Assembly: GCF_014692495.1 (NCBI RefSeq)
Contig: NZ_JACOIJ010000021.1
Span: 1 to 63,572 of the forward strand
Direction: 5' to 3'
Source: Sphingobacterium litopenaei
Lineage (GTDB): Bacteria; Bacteroidota; Bacteroidia; Sphingobacteriales; Sphingobacteriaceae
DNA length: 63,572 nt
The position numbers and the translations under genes were made by a program. Shown in pieces: positions 52,985-63,015 of the stretch. The number at the start of each line of letters is the position of its first letter. Within the stretch, counting starts at the first letter, position 1. Under the pieces are notes generated by a model. That model searched no databases and was not told where the DNA came from. It saw only the letters and a program-made list of their open reading frames with translations.

Positions 52985-53962
52985 ATGAATAAACTTTTCA
53001 AAGTTATCATAATAGTACTCGCTTTTGTACTATTATTGGTGCTGTTTGCAGGAGTATATCTCATCACCTTTATGCCTAATATTAGTCCCGCTCCACAACT
53101 TAATGTAGAAAAAACGACGGAACGGATTGAACGAGGGAAGTATTTAGCTCATCATGTCACGGTATGTATGGATTGTCATAGTTCCCGAGATTGGTCCAAA
53201 TTTTCTGCTCCGCTTGCAGGACAGTTAGGTGCTGGAGGTGAAATCTTTAATAATGATATGGGCTTCCCTGGCACCATATATTCCCTTAATATAACCCCAT
53301 ATAATTTACAACATTGGACGGACGGGGAGATTTTTAGAACCATAACGACAGGAGTGGATAAAGATGGTAAAGCATTATTTTCGGTGATGCCTTATCATAA
53401 TTATGGGAAGATGGATAAAGAAGACATTTATAGCATTATAGCTTATATACGCACATTAGACGCGATAGATTCTGAAGTTCCGGAAAGAAAATTGGAATTT
53501 CCTGTAAATCTATTAGTAAATCTTTCTCCTCAAGAAGCAAGTTTTAGTACTATTCCTGATGAATCAGATCGCATAGCCTACGGTGGTTATTTGATTAATG
53601 CAGCCGGATGTGTGCATTGTCATAGTCAAACAGAACAAGGTGCTATTGTGCCAGGAACCGAATATGGAGGCGGAATGGAATTTGTGCAGCCTGCAGGAAT
53701 TGTTCGTGGTGCAAATATTACGATGCACAAGACAAAAGGTATAGGTACTTGGACAATGGAATCTTTTGTTAAGCGTTTTAAGCATTACGCGGATAGTAGC
53801 TATGTGCCAGAAGATTTAAAACCTACAGATTGGAATACACCTATGCCTTGGACCATGTATGCAGGGATGAAAGTTTCAGATTTAGAAGCTATTTATACGT
53901 ATTTGAGTTCTTTAGAACCAAAAGATAATACAGTCGTCAAGTTCTCGCCACATAAACGCTAA
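52985..53962 (+). CDS. Dihaem c-type cytochrome, membrane anchored
   Basis: 325 residues. An N-terminal hydrophobic helix (VIIIVLAFVLLLVLFAGVYL) anchors two cytochrome c domains with haem motifs CMDCH (near residue 61) and CVHCH (in the second half). Methionine ligands are plausible in FSVMPYHNY and NTPMPWTMY. The layout resembles the cytochrome subunits of membrane dehydrogenases, but no dehydrogenase gene is adjacent. Periplasmic electron transfer is the safe statement. Confidence 0.85.
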   Translation: MNKLFKVIIIVLAFVLLLVLFAGVYLITFMPNISPAPQLNVEKTTERIERGKYLAHHVTVCMDCHSSRDWSKFSAPLAGQLGAGGEIFNNDMGFPGTIYSLNITPYNLQHWTDGEIFRTITTGVDKDGKALFSVMPYHNYGKMDKEDIYSIIAYIRTLDAIDSEVPERKLEFPVNLLVNLSPQEASFSTIPDESDRIAYGGYLINAAGCVHCHSQTEQGAIVPGTEYGGGMEFVQPAGIVRGANITMHKTKGIGTWTMESFVKRFKHYADSSYVPEDLKPTDWNTPMPWTMYAGMKVSDLEAIYTYLSSLEPKDNTVVKFSPHKR

Positions 53963-53967
53963 AAAGT

Positions 53968-54000
53968 AAAGGGGCAAGATTTCACTAACCTTGCCCCTTT
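53968..54000. terminator. Bidirectional terminator between cytochrome and desaturase genes
   Basis: An 11-bp GC-rich perfect stem (53968-53978 with 53990-54000) lies between the convergent stops, with T-rich sequence to its right. Confidence 0.82.
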
Positions 54001-54008
54001 ATTTTCTC

Positions 54009-55085
54009 TTATTTATAAGCTGGTTTTGCCATCAGCTTGATTACCTTAATATGGGATAGAAAAGCTTGCCAGAAGGATTTATACTCAATGTATGGAATGT
54101 TATGTTCCTCGCAAGTTTGTCTCACGATTTTATTAAGTGCAGGGTAGTGTACATGACTGATTTTAGGAAATAAGTGATGCTCTACCTGGAAGTTTAATCC
54201 ACCTAATAACCAGGTCAAAACTTTATTTTTCGTAGAAAAATTTGCTGTTGATTGCAATTGATGTATCATCCACTCTTCTTCAACCATAGAATTATTTATA
54301 GTTTTGAATTCTGTATCGGTAACCACATGCGCTAATTGGAATACAATTGCTAAACACAAGCCGCATACAACGGCTGTAATCAATAATCCCAATAGAGCTG
54401 TAGCCCAACCTAACATATAAATAGGAATAACTATAAATAACACAAAATGAAATATTTTGGAAGACCAGAATATTAATTTCTCGTGAAGAGGAAAGTGAAA
54501 TTTATCCTCGGAATGCGGAGCCATTTTTTGTCTAAAATATTTTTCATAATCCTGATAGAATATCCATGCTAAATAGGAAATACCATACAGAAATATAAAG
54601 TAAATATGCTGATATTTATGATGTTTCTTAAGTTTTTGATCGTGATGTATGCGCATAAATTTTACTTCAATATCATGATCTTCACCATCAATATTGGTAT
54701 AGGTATGGTGTGCAATATTGTGTTTTAATTTCCAGAAGTAAATGTTACCACCTAATAAATTAAGACTGTAGGATAGTACAGTATTTAACTTTTTATTGTC
54801 CGAAAATGAATTGTGGCCTGCATCATGCATTATGTTAAATCCAATAGCGGCCAGATTCACACCGAATATTAAACAAAGTAAAATGCTAATGGACCAATGG
54901 GGTTGGACGAATACTAAGATGCTATATATTGCTAAAAAAGAAACGAGCAATACAGATGCTTTAATGAAAATTCTTCTATTTCCGGTTTTTTTGGTGAAAG
55001 TGCTACTAAAATAATTATTAGTTTTTTGCTTTAGGCTTTTTGAGAATAGTGAATTCTTTTGATTGAACTTGATTGTTTGAGTCAT
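54009..55085 (-). CDS. Membrane fatty acid desaturase
   Basis: 358 residues, about four to six membrane helices. The three histidine boxes are HDAGH, HNIAHH and QVEHH, the last with Gln as first ligand, as in front-end and DesA3-like acyl desaturases. The front segment lacks a fused cytochrome b5, so an external electron donor is needed. It would adjust membrane fluidity by unsaturating acyl chains. It is monocistronic. Confidence 0.88.
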   Translation of the reverse strand: MTQTIKFNQKNSLFSKSLKQKTNNYFSSTFTKKTGNRRIFIKASVLLVSFLAIYSILVFVQPHWSISILLCLIFGVNLAAIGFNIMHDAGHNSFSDNKKLNTVLSYSLNLLGGNIYFWKLKHNIAHHTYTNIDGEDHDIEVKFMRIHHDQKLKKHHKYQHIYFIFLYGISYLAWIFYQDYEKYFRQKMAPHSEDKFHFPLHEKLIFWSSKIFHFVLFIVIPIYMLGWATALLGLLITAVVCGLCLAIVFQLAHVVTDTEFKTINNSMVEEEWMIHQLQSTANFSTKNKVLTWLLGGLNFQVEHHLFPKISHVHYPALNKIVRQTCEEHNIPYIEYKSFWQAFLSHIKVIKLMAKPAYK

Positions 55086-55242
55086 TATTTATTTGACTTA
55101 TTTGGGTGTTGGATAGTCACTTCCAATATTAATTTCTTTAAATATACTTATAAGAAATCAGATATTTTTCTTTTTAACATAATTTGACAATTATTCTGTA
55201 TACTGATGATATTTTTATAATTTTCTAAATATTTATTACATA
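55086..55242. other. AT-rich upstream region of the desaturase gene
   Basis: Very AT-rich and without a reading frame or strong hairpin. It ends abruptly at the GC-rich element that begins near 55243, which may mark an island boundary. Confidence 0.5.
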
Positions 55243-55345
55243 CTATAGTGCATGGGCTACTACTGTATACCGTTTTTGGAGGGCGTCGGAACCCTGTGGC
55301 GCGGTGGTGGTAGTCCAACTATAGCTACGCCTCCCGAGACTCACC
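55243..55345 (+). ncRNA. GC-rich pseudoknot-like structured element
   Basis: CTATAGT (55243-55249) can pair with ACTATAG (55318-55324), and GGGCTACTAC (55254-55263) with GTGGTAGTCC (55307-55316, with G-U pairs), giving a 17-bp interrupted stem. GGAG/GCGT (55278-55286, one bulge) can pair with ACGCCTCC (55327-55334), crossing the first stem as in an H-type pseudoknot. The element stands out by its GC content. I recognise no RNA family. It could equally be a mobile-element end or recombination site. Confidence 0.4.
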
Positions 55346-55652
55346 ATTTATAAATAAAGGCGAGTTATGAAAAAGCAACTGTACAAATTAATTATTTCAG
55401 CTCCGGAATAGTTCTGGATCCCCTTAAGACATATTCTGTCTTCATTTACCGAATCTGTGTTTGAATTCTACATATTTAAGGTAGGATGATCGCTAACGAC
55501 CAATTATACACGCCACAATTCGGCAATCAATTCTTTTATTTAATGTTAGCTGACGTTTATAAATAGGCAGTTTTTCAGGGATCTAAAAATTATCTGCTGG
55601 ATATTCCTTTTATAAACCGGTTAACTTTTTACTTACTTATAATACTTGGAAA
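55346..55652. other. Gene-poor leader before the TlpA-like gene
   Basis: Contains a 14-codon frame (ATG at 55367, MKKQLYKLIISAPE) with no supporting context, and otherwise no gene or terminator I can support. It is part of the apparent leader of the TlpA-SusC-SusD cluster. Confidence 0.4.
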
Positions 55653-57416
55653 ATGAAGAATTTTTACAAGCCAGGACTTCGTATGTCCATAATACGACTG
55701 CACTTATACCTAATAAAATTTCTTGCTGATATACTGATATTCATTATTTCTTTTATTGGCAAAGGAGATGACAATACAAATTCTGATTTTTCTAAAGGGA
55801 ATTCTAAAACGAGTAGCTCGAGAGCTAATAAGAAATCTAGAATTCTTATGCTGTCGGGGATATTATTTTCCAAAAGAGCTGTTAAAAAGAAAAATGATCA
55901 GCAGCAAGAGGAACAGGACTCCTATGGCCAGTACCTCTCGAATAAAATCTATGAACATCAGCTTTCCCTTGCAAATCGAGAAAAGGGGATTAAGATAGCT
56001 GAGGACATAAAATCCAAGCGCGGAGCCTTAAGATTTTCTAAAGGCTATTTTCCGTATGCTCAAGATTTACTTTGTGGTTTCGCTTTGCTGTTTATATTTT
56101 CTTTTCTGAACTTTAGCAGTTATGCTCAAGCTAGAGAAGCCACTGAGCCAGAAGCACTTCAAGTAGGGGATACTGTACCTCAGGATTTGTGGGAATTACC
56201 TATCCATGTTGTGAACGATAATTCGAAAAACGTAAGATTAAGAGATTTTAGAGATAAAAAAATAATTATTCTTGATTTCTGGGCTACCTGGTGCGGTCCG
56301 TGTATCAACTCGCTATATAAACTGGACTCACTGCAGCCTGCATTTTCTAAGGATGTTCAGTTTATTCCTATTTCTAATGAAAGTGCAGAGAAAGTAAAAA
56401 CATTTCTTGATACAAGAAAAATAGGTCTTCTCTCGGGTCATGGAAACTCTGATATATCAAAATATTTTCCTTATCGTAGTATCCCTCATCAGGTTTGGAT
56501 AGTGGGGGAGAAAATATTTGCTACTACCGATGGAATAAATACTACCGGGGAGAACCTTGGAGAACTTATTTCAACCGGGCATGTGCAACTACGAAATAAA
56601 GTGGATAACATGAGCGTGGATCTACAGAAGCCCTTGCTTATCGGCGGCAATGGGGGGACTGCTGAGCGGCTTGTTTACCGTTCTTTATTTATGAAAAGGA
56701 TTCAGGCTGACATCGGGGGTATATCTTTTGATAGAGGGGCCAATAATGTGCTGATGTATAATGTAACTCTAGCCATGATGCTTACCAGAAGCTTTTTATA
56801 TGATCTTCCCTTAGCGCTACGAAAGGAGAATCGGATAGTTTTTGAATGTTCGGATTCTTTGATGAATACTATTACAGCCCGTAATTTAAAACGTTCGAGT
56901 GGAAACTACCAGGATGATGTTGCTTACCACAACTGGATGGATAGTAACCTTTATTGCTATAATCTTATCCTTAATAGGAAAATTCCGCAGCGTGATGCTT
57001 TAGAAATCATGAAATCTGATTTAAAAAACTTTTTGCTTTTGGAGAAGGGTATAGAGGTGAAATTAGAAAAGCGAGTCACACGTACCTATGTACTTCAAAA
57101 AATGGACAGCTATAAAAACCTTACTACAGCCGGAGGTAGAAGCTCCCTTGAGGCTAGCAATGGTGAGATTTTTCTTATTAACAACTATATGAGCGCATTA
57201 GTATCCTCGGTGTCCAATGCGCTGGATAGAAAAGGAGACCCCTATCCGGTAACGGATGAAACGGGGATAAAACATAAGATAGATTTACGGCTAGCAATAA
57301 GCCGTATAGAGAATATCGATCAGCTCAATGGAGCCCTTAAAAGATATGGCCTTGAGCTGGTTCTTAAGGACATACCTATGGAGATGATCGTGTTAAAAGA
57401 AAAAAATTATAACTAA
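55653..57416 (+). CDS. TlpA-like thiol-disulfide protein with a long N-terminal membrane extension
   Basis: 587 residues. A first hydrophobic helix (about 15-37) is followed by a 90-residue hydrophilic, Lys/Ser/Gln-rich stretch. A second helix ending in a signal-like NFSSYAQA (about 130-157) comes next. A TlpA/AhpC-type thioredoxin domain follows, with WATWCGPCINS. The C-terminal 250 residues are of unclear family. Usual TlpA relatives begin at the second helix. The gene lies 14 bases before the SusC reading frame and appears co-transcribed. Confidence 0.72.
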   Translation: MKNFYKPGLRMSIIRLHLYLIKFLADILIFIISFIGKGDDNTNSDFSKGNSKTSSSRANKKSRILMLSGILFSKRAVKKKNDQQQEEQDSYGQYLSNKIYEHQLSLANREKGIKIAEDIKSKRGALRFSKGYFPYAQDLLCGFALLFIFSFLNFSSYAQAREATEPEALQVGDTVPQDLWELPIHVVNDNSKNVRLRDFRDKKIIILDFWATWCGPCINSLYKLDSLQPAFSKDVQFIPISNESAEKVKTFLDTRKIGLLSGHGNSDISKYFPYRSIPHQVWIVGEKIFATTDGINTTGENLGELISTGHVQLRNKVDNMSVDLQKPLLIGGNGGTAERLVYRSLFMKRIQADIGGISFDRGANNVLMYNVTLAMMLTRSFLYDLPLALRKENRIVFECSDSLMNTITARNLKRSSGNYQDDVAYHNWMDSNLYCYNLILNRKIPQRDALEIMKSDLKNFLLLEKGIEVKLEKRVTRTYVLQKMDSYKNLTTAGGRSSLEASNGEIFLINNYMSALVSSVSNALDRKGDPYPVTDETGIKHKIDLRLAISRIENIDQLNGALKRYGLELVLKDIPMEMIVLKEKNYN

Positions 57417-57430
57417 TAACCTTAAGAAAT

Positions 57431-60400
57431 ATGAGAAAGAAGATATTCTATAAATATATACCATTAATAGCAGGAATGTTAATGACTCTTACCGGACATG
57501 GTCAGCAAATTGCGCTTAAGGGCAAGGTAAGGGGTAAAGGCAGCAATGCCGGACTTCAAGGAGTAAAGATACAAGATCTAAAAAGCCGAAAGGTACAATA
57601 TGCTGATGTGGAGGGTCTATTTGAGGTTCGTTATAATTTAAGGGATACACTAATTTTCAGCGCTCCAGGTTATTCTGATTTGAAGTGGTCTGGTATAATA
57701 TCAGCGGAGGATACACTTCAAATAGAGTTACAACAGCTGCATCAATATATCGATGAGGTGGTTGTAAGCACCGGTTATTACAATATTCCTAAAGAAAGAG
57801 CTACGGGGAGCTTTACGCATGTTGGAAATAAGTTAATTCAGCGGGAGCCCAGTACAAATATCTTGGATAGACTCGAAGGAGTCGCAAATGGAGTTAATTT
57901 CATTCGCGGCACAGCCAATAAGTAAGGCAGCAAACAGGCATCTTTTCGGGTGAGGGGGCTGGCTACAATACAGTCAAATTCCAGTCCGTTGATTATTGTA
58001 GATGATTTTCCTTATGATGGCGATATATCGAGTATTAATCCGAATGATGTGGAGGATATTACGATTCTCAAAGACGCGGCTGCGGCCTCAATCTGGGGCG
58101 CGCGAGCGGGTAATGGAGTTATTGTTATCCGCACAAAGAAAGGCAGGAATGATCAGAAGGTAGGCATTAGTGCAACAGGCAGCATGCTGGCCACAGCACG
58201 GCCAGATCTGTTATATAATCCAGATTTTTTGAATGCCGCCAGTACGCTTGAAGTGGAGAAATTCCGCTTTGATAAAAAGATGATGGTGGAGAATAACTGG
58301 ACACTGCTGAGCCCAGGAGTGGAGCTTTTGATTCAACACCGCGATGGTAAAATTAGCGCAGATGATCTCCAGCAGAAGCTCGATCTCCTTAAGGAACAGG
58401 ATATACGTAAAGAGGCACTTGATAATCTCTACCAGCTGGGTCTGAACCGTCAGATGCAGGTAAGCCTTAGTGGGGGCTCTACAGGCCACAGCTATTACTT
58501 TTCTTCTGGCTATGACGATAACAGATCACATATACGTGGCAATGGTTACTCTAGGTTGACCCTGAGCATGAATGATAGCTATCAACCTGCAAAGTGGTTA
58601 GATCTGCGTGCATCGGTGAACTATTCACAGGACGGCTCTCCCAGTAATGGTCTAGGGATAAGTGATATTGTTCCTATGGAGAACTATTCCGCTCAGTTTC
58701 CATATCCATATCTGCGGCTGAAGGATGAAAATGGTGCTGCCCTTGCTGTTCCTAGAAAATATAGAAGCGCATATGTAGAGGGTGCCCCAGCACTCGGATT
58801 ATTAGACTGGCAGTTTCGTCCTTTGGATGAAATAGAGCTGAATGATATTACGGGTAGCAGCAATACGGTTCGGATTTTTACTGGAGCCAACTTTAAATTA
58901 TTTCGCAGATTCGCTCTGGGATTAAAATATCAGTATCTGCGAAGCCAAAGCGATAGAGAGAATTACTACAGCCCAGAATCATTTTTAGTTAGAGATCTGG
59001 TTAATTCCTTTACTCAGAGTGATATGAGTAGGGTCATACCCCTTGGAGGTATTCGTGAGGGGTCAGGGGGTAGTAGCCATTGGCATCAGGGTCGCCTTCA
59101 GGCTGATTATAATAGAGCATGGGACAGACATAATCTAAGTGGAATTGCAGGTGCCGAGATAAGGCAGGTAAATCAGCAGTCTGCTCCGGGGTATAGGGTG
59201 TATGGATACGATAAAAATACGATAACAGGAACTTCACTTTTTGACTATAGCAAGCTATATCCTTCGCGTCCGCGCAACAGCCAGCGCATTGCTCAGGCGA
59301 TTAGCAACTTTAGCGATGTCACGGACCGTTTTCTGTCTTATTATAGCAATGTTTCCTATAGCTATACACAGAAATATACGCTTTCTGCAAGCAGTAGATG
59401 GGATGGCTCGAATCTGTTTGGTGTTAAGGCCAACCAACGAGGTGTTCCGTTATGGTCTGTTGGAGGAGCCTGGCTAATGAGTGAGGAAGACTTTTTTAGC
59501 ACTAAATGGGTGGACCGCTTAAGATTTCGCCTGAGCTATGGGCATAACGGAAATGTAAACCAACGCGAGAGTGTTTATCCTATAGTAAGCTATATGGTAG
59601 ATACCTATACCCAGCAGCCAAGCGGTAAGCTACAAAACATAGGTAACCCTTCGCTACGCTGGGAGAAGGTTTCCAATCTGAATGGTGCCGTGGACTTTAG
59701 CCTGCTTGGAAGCCGAATATCTGGAAGTGTAGAATGGTATAGCAAGAAAGCAAATGATCTAATAGGCAATAACATTGTTGCTGGATCAACGGGGATTTAT
59801 AAGAATGGAGTGGTGTATAATATGACCAATAGGCTTAACTATGCATCAATACATACTAAAGGGATAGACCTGGAGCTGCGTACGGTCAACACCTCAGGCC
59901 AAGTTGGCTGGCAGACAGATTGGATTTTTAACTACACGGGTAATAAAGTGACAGATTATATGCTGGAGAGTAAGCCTATTATAACCAATTATCTTGGAGT
60001 AAATACAAATGCTGTAGTGGGGGAATCATTGGATCAGCTTTATGCTTTACCCTGGCAGGGTCTTTCCTCCGAAGATGGCTCTCCTCTTGTTGGTAAGGAT
60101 GGGGTGCTGAATAAAGATTACACAGGCTATCTGAGCGGTTTAACTCTAGATGATCTGTTACGTGTAGGTGTTTCGGTAGCTCCTTATAGCGGATCGATGC
60201 GCCATACCTTAACCTATAAGGCCTTTCAGCTCAGCTTTAATATGCTGCTAAGCGCAGGGCATGTATTTAAGAAAAGTTCACTGAACTATCAGGATCTTTT
60301 GAATAATGCCAAAGGTCATCAGGAGTTTCAGGAGCGCTGGCAGCAGGCTGGTGATGAGCTGAGTACGTCGGTACCATCACTGCCTTCCTCGATCATTGCT

Positions 60401-60664
60401 AACCGGGACTTGGTATATCAGAGTTCACAGATACATTTCCAGTCAGCCTCGCATATCCGTCTTCACGATATAAATATGGGATATAGGCTGCGGGGTACAA
60501 AGTTGAATCATCGTTTGGGGATGGAATCTCTAAGCGTTATGGTGAATGCCCGCGATCTAGGGATATTGTGGAAGAAGACTGATATAAATGTTGACCCATC
60601 CTATGCTTATTCGTTATATCCGCCACAGCGGACCTATTCGTTTACCTTACAATTAAATTTTTAG
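57431..60664 (+). pseudogene. SusC/RagA-type TonB receptor interrupted by an in-frame stop
   Basis: A 1,077-codon frame with one internal TAA at 57923-57925. Upstream (164 codons): signal peptide, carboxypeptidase-like domain and plug start ending GVANGVNFIRGTANK. Downstream in the same frame: GSKQASFRVRGLATIQSN, SSPLIIVDDFPYDGD and the whole SusC plug and barrel to QLNF. The halves join without any frame change, so a point nonsense change is the simplest cause. Readthrough, reinitiation at GTG or ATG, or sequencing error remain possible. The region looks richer in GC than nearby core genes. Confidence 0.85.
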
Positions 60665-60666
60665 CC

Positions 60667-62058
60667 ATGAAAAGTTTATTAATATTTATAGTAGGCCTGA
60701 TGTTCCTTTTTAGCTGTACGCCAGAGTTTTTATCCCTTAAGCGTGATATGAAGAATGTGGTACCCCAGAGCCTGGAGGACTTTCAGTCGGTGATGGATTA
60801 CTCGGCAGTGATGAATCTAAATTCAGCATATCTACTGGGAGAGATTGGTGCAGGAGATTTTTATCTGAAAGACGAGACGTGGAATGCCCTTAGTTCCCCT
60901 TGGGTAAAAAATGCCTATAACTGGCAGAAAGATATTTTTCAGGGTAGTCAGAGCGATATATGGAATAGGATGTATGAGAAGGTGCTCTATTGTAATATTG
61001 TATTGGAGGGATTGGCTCGTAATAAGGATGATATATATGATATTAAAGGATATAACGATGTGCGTGGTCAGGCTCTTTTCTGGCGAAGCTATAGTTTTTA
61101 TCAGTTAGCTCAGTTTTTCTGTGCAGCCTATGATAAGCAAAATTTAGAGGGCATTATTGGTCTACCCTTACGTTTAGAATCGGATATTGACCAGAAAGTG
61201 CAGCAGTCCACCTTGCAGCAGACATATAATAAGATTGTAGAGAATCTTTTGGAAGCAGAAGAGCTTTTGAAAGATGATAAACCATCGGTATATGGCACAT
61301 ACTTTAAATCTCGTCCTTCAAAGATAGCCCTTAGAGCTCTGCTAAGCAGGGTGTATCTGCAGATGCAGGATTATTCCGGGGCCAAGGAGTATGCCCAGAA
61401 GGTGCTTTCGATGCAGTCCGAATTACTGGATTACAATAAAGTAGCTGTAAAACCAGCAATGGAGTACAGTTTTGACTTTTTTGGTGCCACAAATCCTGAA
61501 GTTTTACTGTATGATGTAATGTTTTATAATAATGTCATTGCTCAAAGCAGGCTCATAGTAGACTCTGTTCTGCTTAGAAGTTATCAGGAGCATGACCTTC
61601 GCAAAGAAAGATTTTTTACCAGTACAAATGGCGGGGATACGACTTTTAGAGGTTCATATAATGGAAATGTAGACCTCCATGGATTTATTACTCTACCGGA
61701 GGTATACTTAACACTAGCTGAAAGCAGTGTAAGAACGGATGATTTAATAAAAGCTAAAGATGTTATGAATGTGTTTTTAAGCAAACGTTATGCTAATGGA
61801 TCAGCTAGAGATATAAGTTCTCTTGACAAGGGGACATTATTAGATTTTATCCTACAGGAGCGAAGGAAAGAATTGGTGTTTAGAGGGGTTAGATGGCAGG
61901 ATTTAAGAAGGCTAAATTTAGAGCCTCAGTTTGAAAGAACAATAACAAGAAATATTGAAGGGACAGTTTATACACTTCTTCCAAATAGTTCTAAATTTAT
62001 CTATCCTTTACCCGAAGATGAGGTAATATTAAATGGATATAAACAGGTGCAAAGATAA
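60667..62058 (+). CDS. SusD/RagB-like surface glycan- or nutrient-binding lipoprotein
   Basis: 463 residues. The lipoprotein signal FLFSCTPEFLSLKRD opens the protein. TPR-like helices follow (ALFWRSYSFYQLAQFFCAA, ALRALLSRVYLQMQDYSGAKEYA), and the C-terminal block RRKELVFRGVRWQDLRRL is the SusD signature. It would cap the SusC channel and bind the ligand at the surface. The start lies 2 bases after the SusC stop. Its partner SusC is interrupted here, so the pair may be inactive. Confidence 0.9.
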   Translation: MKSLLIFIVGLMFLFSCTPEFLSLKRDMKNVVPQSLEDFQSVMDYSAVMNLNSAYLLGEIGAGDFYLKDETWNALSSPWVKNAYNWQKDIFQGSQSDIWNRMYEKVLYCNIVLEGLARNKDDIYDIKGYNDVRGQALFWRSYSFYQLAQFFCAAYDKQNLEGIIGLPLRLESDIDQKVQQSTLQQTYNKIVENLLEAEELLKDDKPSVYGTYFKSRPSKIALRALLSRVYLQMQDYSGAKEYAQKVLSMQSELLDYNKVAVKPAMEYSFDFFGATNPEVLLYDVMFYNNVIAQSRLIVDSVLLRSYQEHDLRKERFFTSTNGGDTTFRGSYNGNVDLHGFITLPEVYLTLAESSVRTDDLIKAKDVMNVFLSKRYANGSARDISSLDKGTLLDFILQERRKELVFRGVRWQDLRRLNLEPQFERTITRNIEGTVYTLLPNSSKFIYPLPEDEVILNGYKQVQR

Positions 62059-62059
62059 T

Positions 62060-62082
62060 GGTTAGGGCTAAAGGCCCTAACC
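62060..62082 (+). terminator. Possible terminator after susD
   Basis: A 9-bp perfect stem (62060-62068 with 62074-62082) begins right after the susD stop. The tail is only moderately T-rich, so termination strength is uncertain. Confidence 0.5.
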
Positions 62083-62098
62083 GTAGTTTGTAAAAAGC

Positions 62099-62410
62099 TT
62101 ATTGTTCTCTTTGGAAAGCTTGTTGTTTTATTAATTCATCAGGATCATCTTCTACTTGTGAAGGAGGCGTTACCCCTTGAGGAACTGCAATTTTACACAT
62201 ATCCCCAGTTAGACCAATATTACAATCATCTGTTGGTGCTGGCGCTGTGGTAGAAGAGCCCACATCATGCTGAGAAGTAGATGGATTAAAAGAAACATTA
62301 TACCAATCATAAGATTGGACATTTGAAGATCTAAAAGACATCAAAGAGATGCTGAAAGCTGCAATTACCATGGCTATGAGTGGTAATGCAAAAGTTTTGC
62401 TTTTTTTCAT
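62099..62410 (-). CDS. Small DUF6520-like peptide, signal/membrane helix with two cysteines
   Basis: 103 residues. An N-terminal hydrophobic helix (TFALPLIAMVIAAFSISLMSF) is followed by a short polar region with DDCNIGLTGDMCKIAV, giving two cysteines nine residues apart, and an acidic Gln/Glu-rich tail. The layout resembles the DUF6520 family of small Bacteroidota exported peptides. It is encoded antisense to the SusC/D genes, next to a TlpA-like thiol protein that could act on its cysteines. Function unknown. Confidence 0.55.
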   Translation of the reverse strand: MKKSKTFALPLIAMVIAAFSISLMSFRSSNVQSYDWYNVSFNPSTSQHDVGSSTTAPAPTDDCNIGLTGDMCKIAVPQGVTPPSQVEDDPDELIKQQAFQREQ

Positions 62411-62425
62411 AACTTTAATTAGTTG

Positions 62426-62490
62426 AAACCTTATTCTTTATAAGAATAAGGTTTAATTAATGAATGGGACCGATAAGTAATTATTGGTCC
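62426..62490. other. Two adjacent hairpins in the DUF6520-like gene leader
   Basis: A 13-bp perfect stem (62426-62438 with 62442-62454) begins 16 bases before the peptide start codon. A second 10-bp stem (62467-62476 with 62481-62490, one G-U in the plus-strand RNA) is followed by TTTATTATT. The second is a good rightward terminator although no rightward gene is seen; the first may instead fold in the leftward leader. Confidence 0.5.
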
Positions 62491-63015
62491 TTTATTATTT
62501 ATTTACCAGCTAGAATTTTTATAAGATGTGAACCAACAAAAAATATTAGCTGTATAAGCACTTTGGCTGGCTCTGCCCCTTGCCTTAATTATCTGAAATT
62601 AAGGTTTGGCTGTGAAAATCTATTGTTAAGTAAATGGTCTTTTTGGAAATTTTCTGGTCTTATATTCAAACATGAGACAGCTAACGTTTTATGGGACCAA
62701 TTAAGATGTATAAATAGTAAAAGCTAAATTAAAGAGACATCGACTTGAAAAAATTCTCTATAGGGAAACTTAATATTATAAAAAAAAGACTATTTATTAA
62801 TAGACTTTCCATTTTTCAATACTAAATATAAGTTTGTGGAGTTTCCATATATAAGCCTATATTTATAACATTTTATAATGAAGGAACAAAGGACATAAAT
62901 ATGAAATCATAACTGTCATAAATAAAACTTATGACGTATAAAACCTACTTTCTTCTATTCATTATGAAAGTTTAGGTGAGAAATTCAATTATAGCCTACC
63001 TTAGATTTTAGAAGA
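62491..63015. other. Gene-poor stretch between the peptide gene and the IS remnant
   Basis: I find no convincing gene. A plus-strand frame (62464-62727) has no recognisable domain and overlaps the terminator-like hairpin. The DNA is AT-rich with one imperfect hairpin near 62787-62810. It may be decayed mobile-element sequence. Confidence 0.4.

Noticed and set aside
55243..55345. Integron attC-like site
   Set aside because: One 7-mer fits the R'' box (RYYYAAC) but no matching R' box (GTTRRRY) is in place and no integrase or cassette array is seen.
55367..55411. Fourteen-residue frame before the TlpA-like gene
   Set aside because: Too short, no promoter or conserved pattern to separate it from chance.
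62464..62727. 87-codon plus-strand frame near the right edge
   Set aside because: No recognisable motif, odd composition, overlaps a terminator-like hairpin, and sits beside decayed IS sequence.
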